Shown here piece by piece: positions 7,340 to 13,601 of a stretch of DNA of 19,694 nt; position 1 is the stretch's first letter; the number at the start of each line of letters is the position of its first letter. Under the pieces are notes generated by a model. The model searched no databases, had not been told where the DNA came from, and saw only the letters and a program-made list of their open reading frames with translations. Source of the stretch: DASSKK01 sp035690495 (GTDB lineage: Bacteria > Actinomycetota > Actinomycetes > Propionibacteriales > Nocardioidaceae). The DNA is taken from assembly GCA_035690495.1 (NCBI GenBank), contig DASSKK010000038.1:1-19694 (forward strand). The letters run 5' to 3'. The position numbers and the translations under genes were made by a program.

Positions 7340-7792
7340 GTGGAAGACCTCGACCGGCGGATCCTGGGCCTGTTGGCGGCTGACGGCCGGATGTCCTACA
7401 CCGACCTCGGCAGGGCGACGGGTCTGTCCACCTCGGCGGTGCACCAGCGGGTCAAGCGGCTCGAGCAGCGCGGCCTGATCAAGGGGTACGGCGCCACCGT
7501 CGACTACGAGCAGCTCGGCCTGCCGCTGACCGCGTTCATGTCGATCCGGCCCATCGATCCCTCCCAGCCCGACGACTCACCCGAGCGGCTGGCGGGGATC
7601 CCCGAGATCGAGAGCTGCTGGTCGGTGGCCGGCGAGGAGTCCTACATCCTCAAGGTCCGGGTGGCCACCCCCACCGACCTGGAGGACCTGCTCGCGCGGA
7701 TCCGGGCCGCCGCGAACGTGGCCACCCGGACGACGATCGTGCTGTCCACGCCGTACGAGAACCGCTCGGTGACCGGCGAGCGTCGGGCGTGA
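7340..7792 (+). CDS. Lrp/AsnC family transcriptional regulator
   Basis: A 150-residue regulator with an N-terminal winged helix-turn-helix (VEDLDRRILGLLAADG, then TDLGRATGLSTSAVHQRVKR at about 21-40) and a C-terminal RAM effector-binding domain (ESYILKVRVATPTDLEDLL). Members bind DNA as dimers to octamers and respond to amino acids. The GTG at 7340 gives the canonical N-terminus; the longer frame from 7295 overlaps the exonuclease start and has no family similarity. The start looks leaderless. It is divergent from the exonuclease gene. Its position 1 kb from kamA makes a lysine-pathway role thinkable, but nothing in the sequence links the two. Confidence 0.93.
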   Translation: MEDLDRRILGLLAADGRMSYTDLGRATGLSTSAVHQRVKRLEQRGLIKGYGATVDYEQLGLPLTAFMSIRPIDPSQPDDSPERLAGIPEIESCWSVAGEESYILKVRVATPTDLEDLLARIRAAANVATRTTIVLSTPYENRSVTGERRA

Positions 7793-7801
7793 CTTCGGGG
7801 G

Positions 7802-7826
7802 TAGTATTACGTGGTATCCGTAATAC
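7802..7826 (+). promoter_or_regulatory. Palindromic operator and possible promoter of vapBC
   Basis: GTATTAC (7804-7810) and GTAATAC (7820-7826) are perfect inverted copies nine bases apart, and TACGTGG follows each arm (7808-7814 and 7824-7830). TAGTAT (7802-7807), a possible -10 box, overlaps the left arm. The site ends 12 bases before the antitoxin ATG. This is the usual layout for autoregulation by an AbrB-type antitoxin. Confidence 0.6.
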
Positions 7827-7838
7827 GTGGGAGCTGCT

Positions 7839-8066
7839 ATGCGCCTGAACAGTAAGGGCCAGGTCACCATCCCTGCCTGGTTGCGCCACAAACACGGGCT
7901 CCGCGAGGGCGATGAGGTCGAGGTCGTCGACAGTGACGGTGAGCTGCGCATCGTCCCAGCCGGGGCCGGCGAGAGCAGGGGACAGCGAGTCGTCGCGCGC
8001 ATGCGAGGGCGCGCCGACACGACGCTGACCACCGACGAGCTGATGGCCCTGCTCAGTGGAGGGTGA
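7839..8066 (+). CDS. AbrB/MazE-fold antitoxin (VapB-type)
   Basis: A 75-residue protein that opens with MRLNSKGQVTIPAWLRHKHG, the SpoVT/AbrB swapped-hairpin DNA-binding fold, followed by LREGDEVEVVDSDGELRIVP. The C-terminal third (RGRADTTLTTDELMALLSGG) is the segment expected to bind and inhibit the toxin. The ATG at 7839 is chosen over the GTG at 7827 because GGGAG (7829-7833) lies five bases upstream. Its stop is overlapped by the toxin start. It is expected to repress its own promoter through the palindrome at 7804-7826. Confidence 0.9.
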   Translation: MRLNSKGQVTIPAWLRHKHGLREGDEVEVVDSDGELRIVPAGAGESRGQRVVARMRGRADTTLTTDELMALLSGG

Positions 8067-8493
8067 GCCTGTCGCCACGCTCGTCGACGCCAACGTCCTA
8101 CTCGACGTGCTCACCGACGACCAGAGATGGGCGCCCTGGTCCGCGCAGGCACTGGCGCAGGCGGCCGACGCCGGCATCTTGGTGATCAACCCGATCGTGT
8201 ATGCCGAGGTCTCCACCGGCTTCGACACCGTGGAGGCGGTGGACGCGGCACTCCCGGTGGCCGAGTTCGAACGTGAGGCACTGCCTTTCCAGGCGGGGTT
8301 CCTGGCCGGCAGGGCATTCCTCGCCTACCGTCGGAGGGGCGGTGAGCGCCACTCCCCTCTCCCATACTTCTACGTCGGCGCACATGCCGCCGTGCGCGGC
8401 TACAGACTCCTCACCAGGGATTCGGGGCGCTTCGCGACGTACTTCCCGGGGGTCGAGCGCATCGAGCCGCGTCAGTCCGAGACCGATGAGTAG
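8056..8493 (+). CDS. PIN-domain ribonuclease toxin (VapC-type), one conserved acid replaced
   Basis: A 145-residue PIN-domain protein and partner of the preceding antitoxin. VapC toxins cut tRNA or rRNA with a Mg/Mn site of three or four acidic residues. Present here are Asp11 (TLVDANVLLD), Glu51 (VYAEVS) and Asp122 (LLTRDSGRFATYFP). The position normally filled by Asp in the motif PDFxIGAHA is Tyr104 (LPYFYVGAHAAV), so activity is uncertain. The GTG at 8056 overlaps the antitoxin stop by 11 bases and has no ribosome-binding site of its own, which implies translational coupling. The 3' end overlaps the 3' end of the convergent helicase gene by 22 bases. Confidence 0.88.
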   Translation: MEGEPVATLVDANVLLDVLTDDQRWAPWSAQALAQAADAGILVINPIVYAEVSTGFDTVEAVDAALPVAEFEREALPFQAGFLAGRAFLAYRRRGGERHSPLPYFYVGAHAAVRGYRLLTRDSGRFATYFPGVERIEPRQSETDE

Positions 8494-11267
8494 GCCACCA
8501 CGCCGCGCCGCAGCGCCTTCGAGGTACGCCGTGCCGTCGCCCGCAGCGGCGTGTCACCCGCCGCGTCGGCCACCTGGTCGGTGAGGTCGAGCAGCTGCTT
8601 GACCCAGCGGACGAAGTCGCCCGCGGCCAGATCGCTCTCGTCGAGAACCTGGTCCAGCGCCGCGCCCTCGGCCCACCGGTAGGCGGCCCACGCGAAGCCG
8701 AGGTCGGGCTCGCGCAGGAAGCTGAGCTTGTGCTCGCGCTCGAGCGCGTCGAGGTCGGACCACAGCGCCGACACCTGCTCGAGCGCCGCACGTGCCCGGC
8801 CACCCGGCAGGCGCGCCGGACCCGCATCGTCCGGCCGACGCGACTCGTAGACCAGCGCGGAGAGCACGGCAGCCAGCTCGCCGGCCGACAGCTCCTCCCA
8901 CAGGCGGTGCCGCAGCGCCTCCGCGGCGACCAGGTCCATCTCGGTGTAGATCCGCATCAGCCGTTGTCCGGTGGCCGTCACCGTCTCGCCGTCGAGGTAG
9001 CCGAGCGCCTCGAGCACCTCGCACACCCGGTCGAACTGCCGTGCGATCGTGTGGGTGCGCTGCTCGATGCGCCGTCGCAGGCCCTGGGTGTCCCGGTCCA
9101 GCTTCAGGTAGCGCTCCGCCCACCGCGCGTGGTCCTCGCGGTCGGGGCACCCATGGCAGGGATGCGCCCGGATCTGGCCGCGCAGCCGGGTGATCTCCGC
9201 CTCAGAGGCTCCATCACCCCTCGGTTTCGAGGTGGTTCCTGAGGAGCGAGCGGAGCGAGTGTCTCGAAGGGCTCGCTTCGCTCGCGCCTCAACCAGCGGC
9301 GGTGGGGGCGGCGTCAGTCCGTGGGTCTTCGAGCGCAGCGCGGAGGCGAGGTCGCGGCGTGCCTGGGGGTTGCGGGCGTTGAACCCCTTCGGCACCCGCA
9401 GCGTGGTGAAGGCCCGCACGGGTTCGGGGAAGTCCGACATCGACAGCCTGCGGGCCTGCCGTCCGGCGGTGACGACGTACGGCCTCGGACCGTCTCGGTC
9501 CGAGCGCACCCCGGGGTCCACGACGACCGCGATCCCCGCGAACCGGCCGGCGGGCACGTCGATCACGTCTCCGGCCCGCAGCACCTCCAAGGAGGCGGCG
9601 ATCTCCGCACGAGCATCGGCTCTGCGTGACTTCGCCGCTCCCGCTTCCACGTCGGAGAGGCCGCGGCGCAGGCGGGCGTACTCCATGAAGTCCCCGCGCT
9701 CGCAGGTGGCGGCCTCGGCGTACCCCTCGAGCGCCTCCTGCGCGGAGTGCAGCTGCCGGGCCAGCCCGACGACCGCCTTGTCCGCCTGGAACTGGGCGAA
9801 CGACGACTCCAGCAGCTCGCGCGCGGTGGCTCGGCCGACCTGGTGCACGAGGTTGACCGCCATGTTGTACGAGGGCCGGAACGACGACCGCAACGGGTAG
9901 GTCCGGGTGGAGGCCAGCCCGGCGACCGCTCTCGGGTCGAGCCCCGGCCGCCACAGCACGATGCCGTGCCCCTCGACGTCGATGCCGCGGCGTCCGGCCC
10001 GCCCGGTGAGCTGGGTGTACTCCCCCGGTGTGAGGTCGGCGTGCGTCTCGCCGTTCCACTTCGACAGGTTCTCGATGACCACCGAGCGCGCCGGCATGTT
10101 GATCCCCAGCGCGAGGGTCTCGGTGGCGAACACGACCTTGCACAGCCCGCGCGCGAACAGCTGCTCCACGCACTCCTTGAACGTCGGCAGCATTCCGGCG
10201 TGGTGCGCCGCGATGCCGCGGGCGATGCCGTCGAGAAAGTCGTGGTAGCCGAGCACCTGCAGGTCCTCCTCAGGGATCTCGGCGCACTTCTGCTCGACGA
10301 ATGCGCGGATCTCGCTGCGCTCGTCGGGGTCGGTCAGCCGCAGGTGGGCGTTCAGGCACTGCGTGACCGCGGCATCGCAGCCGATCCGGCTGAAGATGAA
10401 CACGATCGCCGGCAGCAGCCCCTGGGCGTCGAGCCTGTCCACCACGTCGAACCGGGTCGGCAGGCCCGTCGTACGCCGGCGGTAGCCGCCCGGCGCCCCC
10501 CGGCCACGCCGGCCACCCCGGTCCCTTCCGCGTGACGGACCCCGGTCGTCGCGGGAGATGCGCGTCAGCTCGGGGTTGACGCGGGCGGTGGCTTCGAGAT
10601 GCTCCCCCGCTTCGCTCCTCCGCTCCTCAACCACCGGGGAGGCGAACAGGTCGTACATCCGCCGGCCTACGAGCACGTGCTGGAACAAAGGCACCGGGCG
10701 GCGCTCCTCCACGATCGTCGTCGTGTTGCCGCGCACGGTGCCGAGCCACTCCCCGAACTCCTCGGCGTTGGACACCGTGGCCGACAGCGACACCAGCGCC
10801 ACCGACTCGGGGAGGTGGATGATCACCTCCTCCCACACCGCACCGCGGAACCGGTCGGCCAGGTAGTGCACCTCGTCCATCACGGCGAAGCCCAGCCCCT
10901 GCAAGGTCGGGGACCCGGCGTAGAGCATGTTGCGCAGGACCTCGGTCGTCATCACCACCACGGGTGCCTCGCCGTTGACGGAGTTGTCACCGGTGAGCAG
11001 GCCCACCCGGTCGGCGCCGTAGCGCGCCACCAGGTCGGCGTACTTCTGGTTCGACAGCGCCTTGATCGGCGTGGTGTAGAAGCACTTGCGACCCTGCGCC
11101 AGAGCCAGATGGACGGCAAACTCGCCGACGAGCGTCTTCCCCGACCCCGTGGGTGCTGCGACGAGCACCCCGTCACCCGCCTCCAGCGCGGCACAGGCAC
11201 GCAGCTGGAAGTCGTCGAGGTCGAAGTCGTAGAGGGCGCGGAAGCTCTGCACCGGTGACGGGGACAT
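8472..11267 (-). CDS. helY: HelY-type Ski2-like superfamily 2 helicase with two repeat-encoded inserts
   Basis: A 931-residue DExH-box helicase of the Ski2/Mtr4 group, probably an RNA helicase. Motifs run in order: Walker A APTGSGKT (38-45), DEVH (131-134), SAT (162-164), and motif VI QLTGRAGRRG (419-428). A C-terminal DSHCT-type region follows; AHPCHGCPDREDHARWAERY is seen also in mycobacterial HelY as I recall it. Residues about 211-227 and 658-682 are encoded by palindromic repeats (10587-10635 and 9223-9297), both in variable linkers. Residues 242-266 form an Arg/Gly-rich tract. The ATG at 11267 shares one base with the lipid kinase stop (TGATG). Its stop lies inside the convergent toxin gene. 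The family is certain; the cellular role is inferred. Confidence 0.95.
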   Translation of the reverse strand: MSPSPVQSFRALYDFDLDDFQLRACAALEAGDGVLVAAPTGSGKTLVGEFAVHLALAQGRKCFYTTPIKALSNQKYADLVARYGADRVGLLTGDNSVNGEAPVVVMTTEVLRNMLYAGSPTLQGLGFAVMDEVHYLADRFRGAVWEEVIIHLPESVALVSLSATVSNAEEFGEWLGTVRGNTTTIVEERRPVPLFQHVLVGRRMYDLFASPVVEERRSEAGEHLEATARVNPELTRISRDDRGPSRGRDRGGRRGRGAPGGYRRRTTGLPTRFDVVDRLDAQGLLPAIVFIFSRIGCDAAVTQCLNAHLRLTDPDERSEIRAFVEQKCAEIPEEDLQVLGYHDFLDGIARGIAAHHAGMLPTFKECVEQLFARGLCKVVFATETLALGINMPARSVVIENLSKWNGETHADLTPGEYTQLTGRAGRRGIDVEGHGIVLWRPGLDPRAVAGLASTRTYPLRSSFRPSYNMAVNLVHQVGRATARELLESSFAQFQADKAVVGLARQLHSAQEALEGYAEAATCERGDFMEYARLRRGLSDVEAGAAKSRRADARAEIAASLEVLRAGDVIDVPAGRFAGIAVVVDPGVRSDRDGPRPYVVTAGRQARRLSMSDFPEPVRAFTTLRVPKGFNARNPQARRDLASALRSKTHGLTPPPPPLVEARAKRALRDTRSARSSGTTSKPRGDGASEAEITRLRGQIRAHPCHGCPDREDHARWAERYLKLDRDTQGLRRRIEQRTHTIARQFDRVCEVLEALGYLDGETVTATGQRLMRIYTEMDLVAAEALRHRLWEELSAGELAAVLSALVYESRRPDDAGPARLPGGRARAALEQVSALWSDLDALEREHKLSFLREPDLGFAWAAYRWAEGAALDQVLDESDLAAGDFVRWVKQLLDLTDQVADAAGDTPLRATARRTSKALRRGVVAYSSVSD
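9223..9297. repeat. Palindromic repeat copy 2, inside the helicase gene
   Basis: On the plus strand it begins GGTTTCGAGGTGG and ends GCGCCTCAACCAGC. The inner unit runs from CCTGAGGAGCGAGC to CTCGAAGGG, the same inner unit as copy 1 but inverted relative to the outer ends. GCTCGCTTCGCTCGC near the right end can form a hairpin. Read on the minus strand it encodes LVEARAKRALRDTRSARSSG and a few more residues, in the linker before the AHPCHGCPD block. Confidence 0.75.
10587..10635. repeat. Palindromic repeat copy 3, inside the helicase gene
   Basis: This is a short, simple copy: GGTGGCTTCGAGATGCTC at the left and CGCTCCTCAACCACC at the right, without the inner unit seen in copies 1 and 2. Read on the minus strand it encodes VVEERRSEAGEHLEAT, in the same phase relative to GGTTGAGG as copy 2 (GTT-GAG). 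It falls between the conserved LVGRRMYDLF block and the Arg/Gly-rich tract. Confidence 0.75.
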
Positions 11268-12142
11268 CAGGGGACGAGCACTCGCAGACTGTGGGGGGCG
11301 ACGTCGACTGTCAACGGTAGCGCGCCGATCCGCTCCCCGTCGGCGTAGGCGACGACGCCGGGCGCAGCCACCGTTACCGACCTGGCGCGGAAGTGCGCGT
11401 ACTCCGGGAGGGTCACGTGGGTGCCCCGGAACAGCCGCGGATAGGCCGCCACCAGCCTGGCTCGGCTCAGTGGCCGGATCACCACCACGTCGAGCAGGCC
11501 GTCGGTGAAGTCCGCGCCCTCCGTCATCCGCAGGCCGCCGCCGTACGACGGACCGTTGCCGACCGCCACGAGCGTGGCGTCGGTGCGGAGCTCCTGCCCG
11601 TCCATCACCAGCGTGTAGGGCCGGGGACGGGAGACCCGCAGCTCGGCGAGAGTGGCGAGGTTGTAGCGCATCTGCCCCCTCGGCCAGGTCATCGCGTTCG
11701 CGCGCTCGTTGACGAGTGCGTCGAAGCCTGCGGCGAGCACGGTGACGAAGTGCGTCGCACCACAGCGCGCCAGGTCGATGCGGCGTACCCGCGAGCCGAT
11801 CACGACATCTGCGGCAGCGCCCGGATCACCGCGGGGCAGGCCCAGGTAGCGGGCCACGTCGTTGCCGCTGCCGCACGGAATGATCCCCAGGTTGACGTTC
11901 GAGTGTGCCAGCGCCTGCGCGGCCAGGTGCACCAGACCGTCACCGCCGCAGACCACCAACGACTCCACGCCGTCGGCCACGGCCGCCTCGGCCATCTCCC
12001 TGGCCTCCTCCGCATCCGCGCCGACGAGGTCATCGACCTGGAAGCCCGCTGCTCGCAGGCGAGGTGTCGCGACCGCCGCGACGCGTCGCCCCCGGCCGCC
12101 GCCGGCGGTCGGATTGGTCAGCAAGGCGATCCGTCGTGACAC
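11267..12142 (-). CDS. Diacylglycerol kinase-like lipid kinase (DagK/YegS family)
   Basis: A 291-residue ATP-dependent lipid kinase. It shows the family motifs NPTAGGGRG (10-18), VVCGGDGLVH with GGDG at 66-69, and PCGSGNDVAR at about 89-98, where the common form is PxGTGNDFAR. C-terminal elements include NGPSYGGGLRM and ADGERIG. Likely substrates are diacylglycerol or a related lipid; sphingosine-type kinases share the fold. The GTG at 12142 is preferred because TATCCT (12154-12149) lies six bases upstream and gives a leaderless start. The ATG at 12166 has no ribosome-binding site and adds MSCRYPPI, which is unlike the family. The stop overlaps the helicase start, so the two form an operon. 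Confidence 0.9.
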   Translation of the reverse strand: MSRRIALLTNPTAGGGRGRRVAAVATPRLRAAGFQVDDLVGADAEEAREMAEAAVADGVESLVVCGGDGLVHLAAQALAHSNVNLGIIPCGSGNDVARYLGLPRGDPGAAADVVIGSRVRRIDLARCGATHFVTVLAAGFDALVNERANAMTWPRGQMRYNLATLAELRVSRPRPYTLVMDGQELRTDATLVAVGNGPSYGGGLRMTEGADFTDGLLDVVVIRPLSRARLVAAYPRLFRGTHVTLPEYAHFRARSVTVAAPGVVAYADGERIGALPLTVDVAPHSLRVLVP

Positions 12143-12148
12143 GATCGG

Positions 12149-12192
12149 AGGATAGCGGCACGACATCGGCGCGCCACGCGGTCGTCTACGCT
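12149..12192. promoter_or_regulatory. Divergent pair of candidate leaderless promoters
   Basis: On the minus strand TATCCT (12154-12149) stands six bases before the lipid kinase GTG (12142). On the plus strand TACGCT (12187-12192) stands six bases before the hydrolase ATG (12199). Both fit TAnnnT, and neither start codon has a Shine-Dalgarno sequence. The 56-base gap between the genes must hold both promoters, with their -35 regions overlapping. No clear -35 boxes are seen. Confidence 0.45.
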
Positions 12193-12198
12193 GCGAGC

Positions 12199-13104
12199 AT
12201 GGCGAATCCTACGAACGCTGCGTACCGGCAGGTGAAACTCGCGGACGGCCGGGTCCTGGAGTACCTCGTCGAGGGCGATCCGGACGGTCTGCCCCTGGTG
12301 TTCCACCACGGAACGCCGGGATCGGGAGTGCCGTACCCGAAGGCGTCAGCAGCCGCAGAGCAGCGCGGGCTGGCGCTGGTGCTCTACAGCCGTGCGGGGT
12401 ACGGCGAGTCCGACGCCCGTCCCGGCCGCATCGTGGCCGACGTCGCCGACGACATCGCCGCACTCCTCGACGACCTGGGCCGGGACGAGTTCGTGACGCT
12501 GGGCTGGTCGGGTGGTGGACCGCACTCGCTGGCGTGCGCGGCGCGGCTCCCGCGGCGATGCCTGGCTGCGGCAACCGGAGCCGGCGTGGCTCCCTACGAC
12601 ACCGGAGGCAAGCTCGACTTCCTCGCGGGAATGGGTCCGGAGAACCACGTCGAGTTCGGTGCGGCGCTGTCAGGGCGTGCGGAGCTCGAGCCCTACCTCC
12701 GCAAGGAGGCGGCCCGGATGACGGCGGTCAGCGCCGACGAGATCGCCGACGCCCTCGGCGGACTGGTCTCGCCGGTGGACAAGGCCTATGCGACCGGCGA
12801 CTTCGCGGCTCGCACCGTCGCCTCGTTCCGCCGTGCCTGTCTGCGCGGCATCGACGGCTGGGCCGACGACGACCTGGCGTTCACGCAGCCGTGGGGCTTC
12901 GATCTCGCCCGGATCGACGTGCCGGTCTCGGTGTGGCAGGGCGCCCAGGACCGGATGGTTCCGTTCGCGCACGGCAAGTGGCTTGCGGGTCACGTCGCGG
13001 GTGCGCGGGTGCACCTGTACGACGACGAGGGCCACCTGTCGTTGAACAGCAAGCTGGACGTCATCTTCGACGACCTGCTCGACCTGGCTCGCCACCCCGC
13101 GTAG
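12199..13104 (+). CDS. Alpha/beta hydrolase
   Basis: A 301-residue cytoplasmic alpha/beta-fold hydrolase. The oxyanion-hole region VFHHGTPGSG is at 34-43. The nucleophile elbow is GWSGGGP, with Ser104. The acid is probably Asp251 (QGAQDRMVP) and the base His279 (DDEGHLSL), so the triad is complete. The lid region between residues about 140 and 220 is helical and charged. No signal peptide is seen. The substrate cannot be told from sequence; ester, lactone or epoxide hydrolysis and proline-iminopeptidase-like activity are all possible. The start is leaderless-looking, with TACGCT six bases upstream. It is divergent from the lipid kinase gene, and its 3' end faces the tat operon. Confidence 0.92.
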   Translation: MANPTNAAYRQVKLADGRVLEYLVEGDPDGLPLVFHHGTPGSGVPYPKASAAAEQRGLALVLYSRAGYGESDARPGRIVADVADDIAALLDDLGRDEFVTLGWSGGGPHSLACAARLPRRCLAAATGAGVAPYDTGGKLDFLAGMGPENHVEFGAALSGRAELEPYLRKEAARMTAVSADEIADALGGLVSPVDKAYATGDFAARTVASFRRACLRGIDGWADDDLAFTQPWGFDLARIDVPVSVWQGAQDRMVPFAHGKWLAGHVAGARVHLYDDEGHLSLNSKLDVIFDDLLDLARHPA

Positions 13105-13107
13105 TCA

Positions 13108-13177
13108 CCGAGTCGGCGAGTGTGCATGCAGACGCGCCGAGTCGACCGGAGTGCGACCTGCAGACGCGCCGACTCGG
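13108..13177. repeat. Intergenic compound repeat between convergent genes
   Basis: CCGAGTCGGCG (13108-13118) and CGCCGACTCGG (13167-13177) are perfect inverted copies at the two ends. Between them TGCAGACGCGCCGA occurs twice in direct orientation (13127-13140 and 13159-13172), each followed by a CGAGTCG- or CGACTCGG-like word. The element fills almost the whole gap between the hydrolase stop and the stop of the small tat-operon gene. It could fold as a large stem and act as a bidirectional terminator, but there is no T-tract. It is a different family from the GGTTTCGAGG repeats. Confidence 0.7.
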
Positions 13178-13178
13178 C

Positions 13179-13598
13179 TCAGAGGCGGAGCGCGACCACG
13201 AACGTGTCGGGTGCCGCGCCGACGGCCTTCGCGAGCCGGCCGACCGCCTCGAGCACCGCGTCGGCGGTGAACCCGGTGCCCGGCACCGCCAGCGTGAGCT
13301 GGGCGTCGTACTCGACGAGCAGCACCTGGCCGTGCGTCCAGGCCTGGTGTGCACGCGTGCGCCACTTCTCGTCCAGGACGGGGCGTGGATAGGCCCGGTC
13401 GACCGCGAGCAGATCGCAAGGCAGACCGTCTCGCTCGTCTGCGGTCCCCTCGAGGCGGCCCTGCACGTGGGCGCCGGCGTGCACGCTGCTCATCGCGGTC
13501 CAGGTGACGTGGTCCGTGCCCACCCAGTCGGGCAGGTCGAAGGCGTCGATCTCGCGGGGTGACTCCTCCCCCTCGTCACCCCCCGCCTCCCCGGCCAC
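13179..13598 (-). CDS. Uncharacterised small protein downstream of tatC
   Basis: A 139-residue soluble protein that I do not recognise. The first 17 residues are acidic and low-complexity (GGDEGEESPRE). The rest looks folded, with WVGTDHVTWTAMSSVHAGAH, CDLLAVDRAYPRPVLDEKW and HGQVLLVEYDAQLTLAVPG as the most structured blocks. There is no membrane segment, signal peptide or twin-arginine motif. The GTG start is three bases after the tatC stop, and GGAGGAGGA at the end of tatC can serve as its ribosome-binding site, so it belongs to the tatA-tatC transcription unit. A role linked to export is possible from position only. Confidence 0.75.
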   Translation of the reverse strand: MAGEAGGDEGEESPREIDAFDLPDWVGTDHVTWTAMSSVHAGAHVQGRLEGTADERDGLPCDLLAVDRAYPRPVLDEKWRTRAHQAWTHGQVLLVEYDAQLTLAVPGTGFTADAVLEAVGRLAKAVGAAPDTFVVALRL

Positions 13599-13601
13599 GA
13601 C

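Noticed and set aside
8472..8493. The 22-base convergent overlap of the toxin and helicase 3' ends as a sign of gene damage
   Set aside because: Both reading frames end in family-consistent sequence, and short convergent overlaps are common in compact genomes.
12143..12166. ATG start at 12166 for the lipid kinase gene
   Set aside because: No ribosome-binding site, non-family residues, and it would place the -10-like TATCCT inside the coding region.
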